64,000 nt of DNA from NCBI RefSeq assembly GCF_014200455.1, contig NZ_JACHBW010000001.1, positions 186,001 to 250,000 of the forward strand, in the 5' to 3' direction. The notes under the pieces were generated by a model. It was given only the letters and a program-made list of their open reading frames with translations. It made no database searches and was not told where the DNA came from. This document shows positions 18,757 through 28,824 of the stretch, one piece after another; the stretch's first letter is position 1, and each line of letters starts with the position of its first letter. The translations under genes were made by a program, and so were the position numbers. The stretch is from Paraburkholderia bannensis (GTDB lineage: Bacteria > Pseudomonadota > Gammaproteobacteria > Burkholderiales > Burkholderiaceae).

Positions 18757-19926
18757 CTAGAACAGATCGAGTTGCGGCTTCTCGCGCACGGTCTTATCGC
18801 GCACGAATTCCGACATATCCAGAATGCCGTGACGCCGCTCGTTCAACCCGAGCCGCTTCACGGCCTGATGAAAGCGCTGCTTGAGCAGGTCGGCCCAGAG
18901 GCCCGTGCCCTTCATGCGCTGTGAAAAATCCGACTCGTAGTCCTTGCCGCCGCGCATGTCGCGCACGCGGCTCATCACGCGCGCCGCACGCTGCGGAAAA
19001 TGCGCCTCCAGCCAGCCCTGAAACAGTGGCGAGACCTCCCACGGCAGGCGCAGCACGATATAGCTCGCGCTGGTCGCACCGGCTTCGGCACAGGCTTCCA
19101 GCACGCGCTCCATGTCCGGCTCGGTGACGAAGGGAATCACCGGCGCGATACTCACGCCCACTGGAATGCCGGCCTGCGCGAGCGTGCGAATGGTGCGCAG
19201 TCTGCGCGCAGGTGTAGCGGCGCGCGGCTCCAGCGTGCGGGCGACATCGGCGTCGAGCGTGGTGATGGTGATCGCCGCCATGAACTGCCGACGCTGCGCC
19301 ATCGGCGCGAGCAGATCGATATCGCGCTCGATCAGCGATGATTTGGTAATGGCCGCGAACGGGTGCTGGCGCTGCGCCAGCACCTCGATCACGCGACGCG
19401 TGAGACGCAGATCGCGCTCGATGGGCTGCCAGGCGTCCGTGTTCACGCCCAGCGCAATGGGTTCCGGCTCGTACGACGGCTTCGAGATCTCGCGCGCGAG
19501 CAGTTCGGGCGCGTTAATCTTGGCGTAAAGACGGCTCTCGAAATCGAGCCCCGGCGACAGCCCGAGATAGCTGTGCGTGGGCCGCGCGAAACAGTAGATG
19601 CAACCGTGCTCGCACCCGCGATACGGATTGAGCGACACGTTGAAGGGAATATCGGGCGACTGGTTGCGCGTGAGAATGCTTTTCGCGCGCTCCTCGAATA
19701 CCTGGGTGCGCAATACCTCGGCGCCGTGGCCTTCTTCATGCGGGTCGGCGCCCTCTTCGGGGTGTGTCTGCTGCCAGCCGTCGTCATAGGTTTCGCGCTG
19801 ATCGACCTCGTAGCGCCCCTGCAGGTTCGTGACCGCGCCGCGCCCCTTGCGCGGTGCGGGCGGGGCGACGGGATACCAGTTTTCAGCGTCGGGATCAGGC
19901 TCGCGCCGGGTTTCAGGGTCGTTCAC
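18757..19926 (-). CDS. PA0069-family radical SAM protein
   Basis: 389 residues from a GTG at 19926. The [4Fe-4S]/SAM motif CxxxCxxC reads CEHGCIYC in the segment NPYRGCEHGCIYCFARP, and the protein belongs to the spore-photoproduct-lyase-like radical SAM group. The N-terminal 60 residues are polar. Substrate is unknown. The upstream region carries a perfect CTGT-N8-ACAG box (19954-19969); PA0069 is, to my recollection, part of the LexA regulon in Pseudomonas aeruginosa, so a role in DNA damage response is plausible. Promoter and start lie right behind the terminator of the upstream Lrp gene. Confidence 0.9.
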   Translation of the reverse strand: MNDPETRREPDPDAENWYPVAPPAPRKGRGAVTNLQGRYEVDQRETYDDGWQQTHPEEGADPHEEGHGAEVLRTQVFEERAKSILTRNQSPDIPFNVSLNPYRGCEHGCIYCFARPTHSYLGLSPGLDFESRLYAKINAPELLAREISKPSYEPEPIALGVNTDAWQPIERDLRLTRRVIEVLAQRQHPFAAITKSSLIERDIDLLAPMAQRRQFMAAITITTLDADVARTLEPRAATPARRLRTIRTLAQAGIPVGVSIAPVIPFVTEPDMERVLEACAEAGATSASYIVLRLPWEVSPLFQGWLEAHFPQRAARVMSRVRDMRGGKDYESDFSQRMKGTGLWADLLKQRFHQAVKRLGLNERRHGILDMSEFVRDKTVREKPQLDLF

Positions 19927-19936
19927 GGCTCAATGC

Positions 19937-19983
19937 AAAAAAGCGTCTCGGTACTGTACAAATATACAGTATCGAGACGCTTT
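19937..19983 (-). terminator. terminator of the Lrp-family gene, with a LexA-like box in its stem
   Basis: Two 19-bp arms (19940-19958 and 19965-19983) match at 18 positions and enclose a 6-nt loop. Read on the minus strand the hairpin is followed by six T residues. It lies 54 nt after the Lrp gene stop and 11 nt before the radical SAM start codon. Confidence 0.85.
19954..19969 (-). promoter_or_regulatory. LexA (SOS) box candidate upstream of the radical SAM gene
   Basis: The 16-mer CTGTACAAATATACAG fits CTGT-N8-ACAG exactly, with the extended symmetry CTGTA...TACAG. It sits 28 to 43 bases upstream of the GTG start of the radical SAM gene, where repressor would block a promoter. It also forms the top of the terminator hairpin, so one element seems to serve two functions. 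Confidence 0.7.
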
Positions 19984-20037
19984 GTCGAGCGCGAAAAACG
20001 GGGCCGAAATTCCTCGATGCCGCCCCGTGCCGTCCGC

Positions 20038-20526
20038 TTACTCGCCGACAGCAATCGTCAGCGATTCCTTGATCTCTTCCATCACCACATAGCTCTTCGA
20101 CTGCACCGCGCCCGGCAGTTGCAGCAGGATGTCGCCGAGCAGCTTGCGGTAGTCCGCCATCTCGCCGATGCGCGCCTTGATCAGATAGTCGAAATCGCCC
20201 GACACCAGATGGCATTCGAGCACCTCGGGGATCTTCTGCACTTCGCGGCGGAACTGATCGAACATGTTGCCGCTCTTGTGATCGAGCGTGATCTCCACGA
20301 ACACCAGCAGCGCCGCGCCCAGCACATTGGGATTGACGCGCGCGTAGTAGCCCGTGATGACGCCGTCGCGCTCCATGCGCTTGACGCGTTCGATGCAGGG
20401 CGTCACCGACAGCCCCACCTGCTCCGCGAGGTCTTTCATGGCCATGCGGCCGTCCTGCTGAAGCAGCTTCAGGATGCGGTGATCGAGCCGGTCGAGCGCA
20501 CGGACCGGCTGACGCTGCGTTCTCAT
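20038..20526 (-). CDS. Lrp/AsnC-family regulator, probable activator of dadA
   Basis: 162 residues from MRTQRQPVRALDRLD. N-terminal AsnC-type HTH (LDRLDHRILKLLQQDGRMAMKDLAEQVGLS-VTPCIERVKRMERDG) and C-terminal RAM ligand domain (VFVEITLDHKSGN ... CHLVSGDFDYLIKARI). It is divergent from dadA with 188 nt between the starts, matching DadR/BkdR-like control of D-amino acid use. Alanine is the likely effector by analogy. The AT-rich gap would hold the operators. The terminator downstream is the hairpin at 19937-19983. Confidence 0.9.
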   Translation of the reverse strand: MRTQRQPVRALDRLDHRILKLLQQDGRMAMKDLAEQVGLSVTPCIERVKRMERDGVITGYYARVNPNVLGAALLVFVEITLDHKSGNMFDQFRREVQKIPEVLECHLVSGDFDYLIKARIGEMADYRKLLGDILLQLPGAVQSKSYVVMEEIKESLTIAVGE

Positions 20527-20714
20527 GTTTTTTTCCTGAAAATCTGAAAAATACAATAACAAAATCTGGACGTAGAACAATAGCATAGGCGATATCACTG
20601 GCTACATCCGATTTTTCATGCCTTGTGCGCTGCACACGCCCCAGACAGGCGTTGCGATCTGACAAAGCGCGGCAAAGCGGCGTAGCCCCAAACAAACTAA
20701 CTGGTGGAGCAGCT
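20527..20714. promoter_or_regulatory. divergent promoter region, lrp-type gene and dadA
   Basis: 188 nt between the two divergent starts. The part next to the regulator gene (20527-20600) is clearly AT-rich (aaaatctgaaaaatacaataac), unlike its surroundings, as expected for Lrp-type binding sites and promoters. No single operator can be fixed by eye. Confidence 0.55.
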
Positions 20715-22001
20715 ATGCGAGTCGTCGTGTTGGGCAGTGGTGTGGTCGGGGTGGCCAGCGCCTGGTATCTTGCCCGCGCGGGCCATGAAGTGACCGTGAT
20801 CGACCGCGAGGCCGGCCCGGCGCTGGAAACGAGCTTTGCGAACGCCGGCCAGATCTCGCCGGGCTACGCTGCGCCGTGGGCCGCGCCGGGTGTGCCGCTC
20901 AAGGCCATCAAGTGGATGTTCGAAAAGCACGCGCCGCTCGCGATCCGCCTCGACGGCACCAGGTTCCAGCTGCAGTGGATGTGGCAGATGCTGCAAAACT
21001 GCACGCCGGAGCGCTACGCGCTCAACAAGGGCCGCATGGTGCGTCTCGCCGAGTACAGCCGCGACTGCCTGCAAGCCCTGCGCGCCGACACCGGCATTCA
21101 CTACGAAGGCCGCACCGGCGGTACGCTGCAGGTGTTCCGCACCCAGCAGCAATTCGACGGCGCGCAGAAGGACATCGCCGTGCTCAAGGACGCCAACGTC
21201 CCATACGAACTGCTGAGCGCCGCCGAACTGCATCGCGCCGAACCGGCGCTCGCCGCCGTCTCGCACAAGCTCACGGGCGGCCTGCGTCTGCCCGGCGACG
21301 AAACCGGCGACTGCCAACTGTTCACCACGCGCCTCGCCGCCATGGCGGCTGAACTGGGCGTCAAGTTCCGCTACAACACGCCGATCGACGGCCTCGTCGT
21401 GCAAGGCGATCGCATCAATGGCGTGCAGTGCGGCAACGAAGTCGTGCGCGCGGATTCCTATGTGGTCGCGCTCGGCTCGTACTCGACGAAGATGCTCGCG
21501 GGCCTCGTGAAGATTCCGGTCTATCCGCTCAAGGGCTATTCGATCACCGCGCCGATCGTCAATACGGGCGCAGCGCCGGTTTCGACGGTGCTCGACGAAA
21601 CCTACAAGATCGCGATCACGCGTTTCGACGACCGCATCCGCGTGGGCGGCATGGCGGAAATCGTCGGCTTCGACAAGACGCTCAAGCAGGCGCGCCGCGA
21701 AACGCTGGAAATGTGCGTCAATGACCTGTTCCCGGGCGGCGGCGACACAACCAAGGCCACCTTCTGGACCGGCCTGCGCCCGATGACGCCGGACGGCACG
21801 CCGGTGGTGGGCCGCACGCCGTTCTCGAACCTGTTCCTGAACACGGGCCACGGCACGCTGGGTTGGACCATGTCGTGCGGCTCGGGCCAGTTGCTTGCCG
21901 ATCTCATCTCGGGCAAGAAGCCCGCGATCAAGGCCGACGATCTCTCGGTCCATCGCTATCTCGGCGAACTCAAGGGCGAGCATCGTCCGGCTTACGCGTA
22001 A
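20715..22001 (+). CDS. dadA: D-amino acid dehydrogenase small subunit
   Basis: 428 residues from [23 protein letters not shown], preceded by a GGTGGAG ribosome-binding site; upstream codons in frame are not family-like. FAD-dependent, membrane-associated oxidation of D-alanine and other D-amino acids to 2-oxo acids, with electrons to quinone. The dinucleotide fold [14 protein letters not shown], the [19 protein letters not shown] substrate region, and the C-terminal [35 protein letters not shown] segment are diagnostic. Length equals E. coli DadA (432). The alanine racemase dadX is not next to it. Confidence 0.95.
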   Translation: MRVVVLGSGVVGVASAWYLARAGHEVTVIDREAGPALETSFANAGQISPGYAAPWAAPGVPLKAIKWMFEKHAPLAIRLDGTRFQLQWMWQMLQNCTPERYALNKGRMVRLAEYSRDCLQALRADTGIHYEGRTGGTLQVFRTQQQFDGAQKDIAVLKDANVPYELLSAAELHRAEPALAAVSHKLTGGLRLPGDETGDCQLFTTRLAAMAAELGVKFRYNTPIDGLVVQGDRINGVQCGNEVVRADSYVVALGSYSTKMLAGLVKIPVYPLKGYSITAPIVNTGAAPVSTVLDETYKIAITRFDDRIRVGGMAEIVGFDKTLKQARRETLEMCVNDLFPGGGDTTKATFWTGLRPMTPDGTPVVGRTPFSNLFLNTGHGTLGWTMSCGSGQLLADLISGKKPAIKADDLSVHRYLGELKGEHRPAYA

Positions 22002-22017
22002 GCCTTCGCGCTCACAG

Positions 22018-22054
22018 AAAAAACGGCGGCTCTTTTTTAGGGCCGCCGTTTTGC
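22018..22054. terminator. bidirectional terminator between dadA and the acyl-CoA dehydrogenase gene
   Basis: A 10-bp stem (22021-22030 with 22042-22051) with an 11-nt T-rich loop and flanking A and T runs separates two convergent genes. Confidence 0.85.
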
Positions 22055-22075
22055 GTTTTGCGCCGCCAAATCTGC

Positions 22076-23863
22076 TCAGAACTGATCTTCCGCCAGTGCG
22101 AGCATGCCTTGCGTGCCATTCGCACTGACCATCGACGCCTCCAGCGCCACCGCCTGCGGCAAGACATGTTCGGCGTAGCACTGCGCCATTGCGATCTTCG
22201 CGCCGTGGAACTTCGGATCGTCCTGCATGAGCCGCGCCGAGGCCAGCATCGCGCGCGCCATTTGCCAGCCGCCCAGCACAATGCCCGCGAGCTTCAGATA
22301 AGGCACGCTGCCCGCGAACACGGCGTTCGGATCGCGCTTCGCATTGGCAAGCACGAAGTCCACCGTCGAGCCCAAAGCCTGCTGGCCGAGCGCCAGATGA
22401 TTCGCCATCGACTTGAACGCCGCGCCTTCCTGCGCGACCAGTTCCGTGACCGTCCGGCCAATTTCATCGATCAAGGCCTTCACCACCGCCCCGCCGTCTC
22501 GTAGCGTCTTGCGGCCGATCAGATCGTTGGCCTGGATCGCCGTGGTGCCTTCGTAGATCGCGAGAATGCGCGCATCGCGATAAAACTGCGCCGCGCCGGT
22601 CTCCTCGATAAAGCCCATGCCGCCGTGCACCTGCACGCCCATGCTGGTCACCTCGTTGGCCAGTTCCGTGCTCCAGCCCTTCACGATCGGCACGAGAAAT
22701 TCGTAGCGCGCCTGATGCAGCGCGCGCCGCGCCTCGTCGGGATCGCGATGGGCGCGATCGCTCTCCCCGGCCGCCACATAGGCCAGCGCGCGGGCGGCCT
22801 CGGTAAGTGCGCGCATGGTCGCAAGCATGCGGCGCACGTCGGGGTGATGAATGATCGTCACGGCCGCCTTCGACGAGCCGTCCACAGGCCGGCTCTGGAC
22901 GCGCTCCTTCGCATAGGCCAGCGCCTTCTGGTACGCACGCGCGGACACCGCCACGCCCTGCATGCCCACCGCAAAACGCGCGGCGTTCATCATGATGAAC
23001 ATGTACTCCAGGCCGCGATTTTCCTCGCCGATCAATTCGCCGATCGCGCCGCCGTGGTCGCCGTACTGCAGCACCGCCGTCGGGCTCGCCTTGATGCCGA
23101 GCTTGTGTTCGATCGACACGCATTGGACGTCGTTGCGCGCGCCGGGCGAGCCGTCGGCGTTGATGAGGAACTTCGGCACGATGAAGAGCGAAATGCCCTT
23201 CACCCCTTCGGGCGCATCGGGCGTGCGCGCCAGCACGAGATGGACGATGTTCTCCGCCATGTCGTGCTCGCCCCAGGTGATGAAAATCTTGGTGCCGAAC
23301 AACTTGTAGGTGCCGTCGGGCTGCGGCTCGGCGCGCGTGCGCACAGCCGCGAGATCGGAGCCGGCCTGCGGCTCGGTGAGGTTCATCGTGCCGGTCCATT
23401 GGCCCGCGATCAGCTTCGGCACGAAGCGCTGCTTCTGCTCTTCGGTGCCTGCGGTAAGCAGCGCCTCGATTGCGCCGTCGGTCAGCAGCGGACATAGCGC
23501 GAAAGATAGATTGGCCGCATTGAGCATCTCCACGCAAGGCGTGCCGACGAGCTTGGGCAGCCCCTGTCCTTCGTATTCCTGAGGATGCTGCACGCCCTGC
23601 CATCCACCCGCGACATACTGGCCAAACGCCTGCGCGAAACCGGGTGTCACGTGTACCGCGCCATTGTCCCAGCGACTGGGGTTGCGGTCGCCTTCGGCGT
23701 TCAGCGGCGCGAGCACTTCGCCGCAGAATTTCGCAGCCTCTTGCAGCACGGCTTCGACGGTCTCGGGCGTGGCGTCCTCGCCGCCGGGGAGCGCGGCAAT
23801 CTCGTCGAGTCCCGCGAGCTGCTGCATCACGAACAGCATGTCCTTGATCGGTGCGTCGTACAT
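22076..23863 (-). CDS. acyl-CoA dehydrogenase with extended C-terminal domain
   Basis: 595 residues, the size of the longer ACADs (classical ones are about 380). FAD-linked first step of fatty-acid or dicarboxyl-CoA beta-oxidation, giving electrons to ETF. Visible: MNLTEPQAGSDLAAVRTRA and LFGTKIFITWGEHD (FAD/substrate region), the mid domain AVLQYGDHGGAIGELIGEENRGLEYMF, and the catalytic Glu in AIYEGTTAIQANDLIGRK. The last 130 residues match the acyl-CoA dehydrogenase C-terminal add-on domain. It follows etfA on the same strand but a terminator lies between; both genes serve the same electron path. Confidence 0.93.
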   Translation of the reverse strand: MYDAPIKDMLFVMQQLAGLDEIAALPGGEDATPETVEAVLQEAAKFCGEVLAPLNAEGDRNPSRWDNGAVHVTPGFAQAFGQYVAGGWQGVQHPQEYEGQGLPKLVGTPCVEMLNAANLSFALCPLLTDGAIEALLTAGTEEQKQRFVPKLIAGQWTGTMNLTEPQAGSDLAAVRTRAEPQPDGTYKLFGTKIFITWGEHDMAENIVHLVLARTPDAPEGVKGISLFIVPKFLINADGSPGARNDVQCVSIEHKLGIKASPTAVLQYGDHGGAIGELIGEENRGLEYMFIMMNAARFAVGMQGVAVSARAYQKALAYAKERVQSRPVDGSSKAAVTIIHHPDVRRMLATMRALTEAARALAYVAAGESDRAHRDPDEARRALHQARYEFLVPIVKGWSTELANEVTSMGVQVHGGMGFIEETGAAQFYRDARILAIYEGTTAIQANDLIGRKTLRDGGAVVKALIDEIGRTVTELVAQEGAAFKSMANHLALGQQALGSTVDFVLANAKRDPNAVFAGSVPYLKLAGIVLGGWQMARAMLASARLMQDDPKFHGAKIAMAQCYAEHVLPQAVALEASMVSANGTQGMLALAEDQF

Positions 23864-23905
23864 GTCAGTCCTCCCAGTCTCCGCTTACCGGAAATATCGG
23901 AAAAC

Positions 23906-23934
23906 AAAAAGGGGCGCTCGAAGCGCCCCTTTTT
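23906..23934 (-). terminator. intrinsic terminator after etfA
   Basis: A perfect stem of about 12 bp (aaaaggggcgct paired with agcgcccctttt) with a 3-nt loop and flanking A/T runs, between etfA and the acyl-CoA dehydrogenase gene. Confidence 0.88.
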
Positions 23935-23995
23935 CCGCGTCAGACGTCATGTGCGAGCCATGCGTCTGTTGTTCTGTTCCCGCTTATATTCTCAC

Positions 23996-24940
23996 TTAGC
24001 CGAGCTCTTTGACGAGCTCCGGCACCACCGTGAACAGATCGCCGACGAGGCCGTAATCGGCCACGCTGAAGATCGGCGCTTCCTCGTCCTTGTTGATCGC
24101 GACGATGACCTTCGAGTCCTTCATGCCGGCCAGATGCTGGATCGCACCCGAGATGCCGACTGCAACGTACAGTTGCGGCGCGACGATCTTGCCGGTTTGA
24201 CCGACTTGATAATCGTTCGGCACGTAGCCCGCGTCCACTGCCGCACGCGATGCGCCCAGCGCGGCGTTGAGCTTGTCAGCCAGCGGTTCGAGCACTTGCG
24301 TATAGTTCTCGCCACTGCCCAGACCACGGCCGCCCGACACGATGATCTTCGCGCTGGTCAGTTCCGGGCGGTCGAGCTTCGTGACTTCGCGGCCGACGAA
24401 CGCGGTCTTGCCGTTGTCGGCTGCGGCTTCGAGCTTTTCGACCGCTGCGCTGCCGCCTTCGGCTGCAACTGCGTCGAATGCCGTCGTGCGAACCGTGATG
24501 ACCTTGACCGGGTCCGCCGATTGAACCGTCGCAATCGCGTTGCCCGCGTAGATTGGCCGCTCGAACGTGTCCGGCGAATCGACTGCCGTGATGTCGCTGA
24601 TCTGCGCGACATCCAGCTTCGCAGCAATACGCGGCGTCACGTTCTTACCCGCTGCCGTTGCCGGCGCGAGGATGTGCGAGTAGTTCTTCGCAATAGAAAG
24701 CACGGTCGCTTCGACGTTCTCCGCCAGACCTTGCGCGAGTTGCGGCGCGTCGGCCAGCAGGACCTTCGAAACGCCCGCGATCTTCGCTGCTGCATCGGCA
24801 GCCGCCTGAGCGTTGTGGCCCGCGACCAGCACGTGCACGTCGCCGCCAATCTTCTGTGCCGCAGCAACCGTGTTCAGCGTCGCAGCCTTGATCGACTGAT
24901 TGTCGTGTTCAGCGATTACCAGATTCACAAGATTCGTCAT
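23996..24940 (-). CDS. etfA: electron transfer flavoprotein alpha subunit
   Basis: 314 residues. Binds FAD and carries electrons from acyl-CoA dehydrogenases to ETF-quinone oxidoreductase. The C-terminal FAD domain is typical: [37 protein letters not shown], then [29 protein letters not shown] and [20 protein letters not shown]. It starts 15 nt after etfB stops, so they are cotranscribed. Confidence 0.97.
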   Translation of the reverse strand: MTNLVNLVIAEHDNQSIKAATLNTVAAAQKIGGDVHVLVAGHNAQAAADAAAKIAGVSKVLLADAPQLAQGLAENVEATVLSIAKNYSHILAPATAAGKNVTPRIAAKLDVAQISDITAVDSPDTFERPIYAGNAIATVQSADPVKVITVRTTAFDAVAAEGGSAAVEKLEAAADNGKTAFVGREVTKLDRPELTSAKIIVSGGRGLGSGENYTQVLEPLADKLNAALGASRAAVDAGYVPNDYQVGQTGKIVAPQLYVAVGISGAIQHLAGMKDSKVIVAINKDEEAPIFSVADYGLVGDLFTVVPELVKELG

Positions 24941-24955
24941 TTTCTTCTCGCTCCC

Positions 24956-25705
24956 TTACAGCACCTTGGCTTCGGTCTTCAGCTTCTCGACCAGCGTCTT
25001 CACGTCCGCGACCTTCACGCCGGCGGTTCGCTTCGGCGGCTCGGCAACCTTCAGGGTCTTCAGACGCGGCGTGACGTCCACACCAAGGTCTTCCGGCTTG
25101 ATCGTTTCCAGCGGCTTCTTCTTCGCCTTCATGATGTTCGGCAGCGTGACGTAGCGCGGTTCGTTCAGGCGCAGGTCCGTCGTGACCACTGCGGGCAGCG
25201 TCAGCGAAAGCGTTTCCGCGCCGCCATCGACTTCACGCGCAACCGTAGCCTTGCCGTCTGCCACCGTGATCTTCGAAGCGAAAGTTGCCTGCGGCAGATC
25301 CGCCAGCGCGGCGAGCATCTGGCCGGTCTGGTTCGAATCGTCGTCAATCGCCTGCTTGCCGAGGATGACGAGCTGCGGCTGTTCCTTGTCGACCAGCGCC
25401 TTGAGCAGCTTGGCCACCGCCAGCGGCTGCAGGTCTTCGTTCGACTCGATCAGGATCGCGCGGTCCGCACCAATCGCCAGCGCCGTGCGCAGCGTTTCCT
25501 GCGCCTGGGCCACACCTGCGGAAACTGCGATGACTTCCGTCGCCACACCCGCTTCCTTCAGACGCACCGCCTCTTCCACGGCGATTTCGTCGAACGGGTT
25601 CATCGACATTTTCACGTTCGCGATGTCGACGCCCGTGCCGTCCGACTTCACACGAACCTTAACGTTGTAATCGACTACGCGCTTGACTGGCACAAGGACT
25701 TTCAT
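24956..25705 (-). CDS. etfB: electron transfer flavoprotein beta subunit
   Basis: 249 residues. Partner of EtfA; binds AMP and contacts the dehydrogenases. [20 protein letters not shown] at the N-terminus, [17 protein letters not shown], the AMP site region [27 protein letters not shown], and the recognition-loop area near [21 protein letters not shown] are diagnostic. First gene of etfBA; its promoter lies between 25706 and the metQ terminator at 25883. Confidence 0.97.
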   Translation of the reverse strand: MKVLVPVKRVVDYNVKVRVKSDGTGVDIANVKMSMNPFDEIAVEEAVRLKEAGVATEVIAVSAGVAQAQETLRTALAIGADRAILIESNEDLQPLAVAKLLKALVDKEQPQLVILGKQAIDDDSNQTGQMLAALADLPQATFASKITVADGKATVAREVDGGAETLSLTLPAVVTTDLRLNEPRYVTLPNIMKAKKKPLETIKPEDLGVDVTPRLKTLKVAEPPKRTAGVKVADVKTLVEKLKTEAKVL

Positions 25706-25882
25706 TCACATGCTCCGAAGTTACGAATACGTCAACCTGGCGGACATTATAGCGATAGCGTTCCCGCACGCATGCGCCGCCAGCATTTTTCCCGCACGAC
25801 CCGCTATGTCGCAGCCGCCCCCATTTTGAGGGCCCGGCTGCCATGTTCGCCGATAGCGAACGGTCGTGCGATTTTATGTCGG

Positions 25883-25906
25883 AAAAAACCCGGGCTCAAG
25901 CCCGGG
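25883..25906 (-). terminator. intrinsic terminator after metQ
   Basis: On the minus strand a 7-bp cccgggc/gcccggg stem with a 4-nt loop is followed by six T residues, 54 nt after the metQ stop. Confidence 0.85.
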
Positions 25907-25959
25907 CTCCGACTGAATTCTCTATCTAATTCGTCGAGATCAGCACCCGCCGACCCTGA

Positions 25960-26766
25960 TCACCAGGAGGCGATCACTGCCCCGCCGAACTTCTGCTCGA
26001 TGTACTGCTTGACCTCCGGCGAACGGTACGCCGCCACCAGCTTGGCCGCCCAGGGCTTGTTGCGGTCTTCGGCACGGATCGCGAGGATATTCACGTACGG
26101 CCCGTGCGGATCTTCGATCGCAATCGCGTCGGCCTGCGGCTTCAGGCCCGCCTGCATCGCGAAGTTCGTGTTGATCGCGGCGGCGTCCACGTCGTCGAGC
26201 GAACGCGGAATCTGCGCCGCGTCCAGTTCGACGATCTTCAGCTTCCTGGGGTTATCGACGATGTCGATCGGCGTGGCCTTCAGACCCGCGTCGGCGCGCA
26301 ACTTGATCAGCCCCTGCGTCTGCAGGAGCAGCAAGGCGCGTCCGCCGTTGGTCGGATCATTGGGCACCGCAATCCGCGCGCCTGGCTTGAGATCGGCAAG
26401 CGTCTTGATCTTCTTCGAATAGATGCCCATAGGGAACGTGACCGTGTCCGCGAGCTTGATGATCTTATAGCCACGGTCCTTCACCTGCGCATCCAGATAC
26501 GGCTCGTGCTGGTAGCTGTTGGCGTCCAGATCGCCGCCCGCGAGCGCCGCGTTCGGCTGCACGTAGTCCGAGAACTCGACGATCTTGATGTCGAGGCCGT
26601 TCTTCGCCGCGACGCGCTTCACCACTTCCATCACCTGCTCGTGCGGGCCGCCCGTCACGCCCACCTTGATGGTTTCGCCCGCGTACGCAAGCGAAACGCC
26701 CAGAGGCGCGGCGAGTGCGACCGCGCCAAGCGCCGCCGCCATCTTCATCACAAACCGACGTTGCAT
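25960..26766 (-). CDS. metQ: methionine ABC transporter substrate-binding protein (MetQ/NlpA family)
   Basis: 268 residues from ATG 26766; a TTG two codons earlier is a less likely start. Signal peptide of about 31 residues ends LAYA-GETIKVG, without a lipobox Cys, so the protein seems to be soluble in the periplasm rather than a lipoprotein as E. coli MetQ is. NlpA-fold marks: KVGVTGGPHEQVMEVV, ALAGGDLDANSYQHEPYLD, GARIAVPNDPTNGGRALLLLQ, INTNFAMQAGL. Third gene of metNIQ. Confidence 0.93.
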   Translation of the reverse strand: MQRRFVMKMAAALGAVALAAPLGVSLAYAGETIKVGVTGGPHEQVMEVVKRVAAKNGLDIKIVEFSDYVQPNAALAGGDLDANSYQHEPYLDAQVKDRGYKIIKLADTVTFPMGIYSKKIKTLADLKPGARIAVPNDPTNGGRALLLLQTQGLIKLRADAGLKATPIDIVDNPRKLKIVELDAAQIPRSLDDVDAAAINTNFAMQAGLKPQADAIAIEDPHGPYVNILAIRAEDRNKPWAAKLVAAYRSPEVKQYIEQKFGGAVIASW

Positions 26767-26851
26767 AGCCAAACCCTTGTCTCTGTCGTTATCTATTTAT
26801 ATCGAAAAAACCGCCTGGCCGGCCTCGTCGCTTTGGACGAGTCAGTACGGC

Positions 26852-27505
26852 TTATTTGTGGCTCAGGCGCCGCACCAGCCAGTCGCCGAACGACTGCACG
26901 ATCTGCACGAACACGATCAGCACCACCACCACCAGCAGCATCACTTCCGGCTCGAAACGCTGATAGCCGTAGCGGATGCCCAGATCGCCCAGACCGCCGC
27001 CGCCGATCGCGCCGGCCATCGCCGAATAGCCAACCAGCGAGATGAAGGTGATGGTCAGCCCCGCTACCACGCCGGGCAGCGACTCGGGCAGCAGCACCTT
27101 GAAGACGATCTGGCTGGTGCTCGCGCCCATCGACTGCGCGGCTTCGATCAGACCGCGATCGACTTCGCGCAGCGCCGTTTCCACCAGACGCGCGATGAAC
27201 GGCGCGGCGGAAATCGTCAGCGGCACAATCGCGGCCGCCGTGCCGATCGACGAACCCACGATGATGCGCGTAAACGGAATCACTGCTACCAGCAGGATGA
27301 TGAACGGCGTCGAGCGCACGGCGTTGACGACCACGCCCATCGCGCGATTGACGGCCACGTTCTGCAGCACGCCGTTGCGGTCCGTCAGATAGAGCAGCAC
27401 GCCCAGCGGCAGACCCACGGCGGCGCCGACCAGCCCGGAAATGCCCACCATGATGAGCGTCTCCCAGAACGACTGGACGAACATATCGAACATTTCACTC
27501 CACAT
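26852..27505 (-). CDS. metI: methionine ABC transporter permease
   Basis: 217 residues with five membrane segments. It forms the inner-membrane channel for L- and D-methionine. [21 protein letters not shown], the coupling-helix EAA-like motif [27 protein letters not shown], and [19 protein letters not shown] are typical of MetI. The start overlaps the end of metN by 11 nt. Confidence 0.95.
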   Translation of the reverse strand: MWSEMFDMFVQSFWETLIMVGISGLVGAAVGLPLGVLLYLTDRNGVLQNVAVNRAMGVVVNAVRSTPFIILLVAVIPFTRIIVGSSIGTAAAIVPLTISAAPFIARLVETALREVDRGLIEAAQSMGASTSQIVFKVLLPESLPGVVAGLTITFISLVGYSAMAGAIGGGGLGDLGIRYGYQRFEPEVMLLVVVVLIVFVQIVQSFGDWLVRRLSHK

Positions 27506-28532
27506 GGGACAGCTCCTCTACCACCACACCCTGCTCGCGCAGCCACGCCATGGCCTGCGCCACCTTCACCGCATCGCCGCCCGCGAGCACCGCGAGCGAA
27601 CCGAACGCCTGCCCCTGGATCTCGTCGATCTGGCCGTGCAGAATGTTGAAGTCGAGTTCGAAGCGGCGGATCGTTTCCGACAGCACCGGCTGATCGACGC
27701 CCGAGCCCTTGAACGCCAGGCGCAGCAAGTGCGCGTTGCCCTTGGCGAGACGCTCGACCACGCGGGCCTTGAGCGTGGGCGGCAATTCCTGGGCGATCAC
27801 GTCGCCGAGCAGCGCGCGCGTGACTTCGTGATGCGGCTGCAGGAACACGTCGAGCACCGGACCGGTTTCGACGACACGGCCCGCGTCCAGCACGGCCACG
27901 CGGTCGCAGACCTGTTTGATCACTTCCATCTGGTGCGTGATCATCACGATGGTCAGGTTCAGCTCGCGATTGATCTTGCGCAGCAGATCGAGAATTGCAC
28001 GCGTGGTTTCCGGATCGAGCGCGGACGTCGCTTCGTCGGACAGCAGCACCTTCGGCTTGCTCGCAAGCGCCCGCGCGATACCCACGCGCTGCTTCTGGCC
28101 GCCGCTGATCTGCGACGGATAGCGGTCCTTCTGCGCCGTCAGTCCCACCAGTTCGAGCAGCGGCAGCACCGCTTCGTCGATCTGGGCGCGCTTCATGCCC
28201 GCGAGTTCGAGCGGCAGCGCCACGTTTTCGTACACCGTGCGCGACGACAGCAGGTTGAAGTGCTGGAAGATCATGCCGATTTCACGGCGCGCTTCGCGCA
28301 GATCGCCGCTGGAGAGCGACGTGAGCGTGCGGCCGTTGACGACGATGTCGCCTTCGGTGGGTCGCGTAAGCAGATTGAGGGTTCGCACGAGCGTGCTCTT
28401 GCCCGCGCCGCTGCGGCCGATGATGCCGAACACCTCGCCCTGCGGAATCGTCAGATTGACGTTGTGCAGCGCCTCGACCTGGCCGCCGTTCGGGCCGGCA
28501 AAACGCTGGAACACATTTCGAATTTCGATCAT
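27495..28532 (-). CDS. metN: methionine ABC transporter ATP-binding protein
   Basis: 345 residues from [11 protein letters not shown]. Walker [10 protein letters not shown], signature [15 protein letters not shown], Walker [14 protein letters not shown]-loop ITHQ. The C-terminal NIL domain (about 260-345, [38 protein letters not shown]) senses methionine and inhibits transport when it is plentiful. First gene of metNIQ. The 292-nt gap to the divergent hydrolase gene is AT-rich around 28670-28725 and should hold both promoters; I see no S-box or other riboswitch there. Confidence 0.96.
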   Translation of the reverse strand: MIEIRNVFQRFAGPNGGQVEALHNVNLTIPQGEVFGIIGRSGAGKSTLVRTLNLLTRPTEGDIVVNGRTLTSLSSGDLREARREIGMIFQHFNLLSSRTVYENVALPLELAGMKRAQIDEAVLPLLELVGLTAQKDRYPSQISGGQKQRVGIARALASKPKVLLSDEATSALDPETTRAILDLLRKINRELNLTIVMITHQMEVIKQVCDRVAVLDAGRVVETGPVLDVFLQPHHEVTRALLGDVIAQELPPTLKARVVERLAKGNAHLLRLAFKGSGVDQPVLSETIRRFELDFNILHGQIDEIQGQAFGSLAVLAGGDAVKVAQAMAWLREQGVVVEELSHVE

Positions 28533-28824
28533 GAATAAAACGAAACGGCGGGGTGTGCCGCGCGCCGCTGGAATCTTGCAACGATCTTTCAACCGCACAA
28601 GCCGCGTCGCACCGGCAGACTGCCGCCGTTTGCTGGACTGGAATCAGCTCGCGATTTTACCCTGGCCGACAAAATTCCTTTTAATAATCAATTCCGATAT
28701 TTTCATAACCTGTGATCATTAGAGGAATCGTGCGGGGAAAAGCGGATGTCGACTCGCCCAATCAGCGCTACCCTGCCCGACAGCCCGAAACCGATAACCA
28801 CACATGCAGGGAAACGAGGCGCAC

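Noticed and set aside
23585..26422. A 945-codon plus-strand frame across etfA, etfB and the acyl-CoA dehydrogenase gene
   Set aside because: It is the antisense of three well-recognised genes. The translation is Arg/Leu/His-rich without domains.
28533..28824. SAM or methionine riboswitch in front of metNIQ
   Set aside because: I looked for a structured leader with the conserved S-box core and found only AT-rich promoter-like sequence. Control by a protein repressor is more likely.
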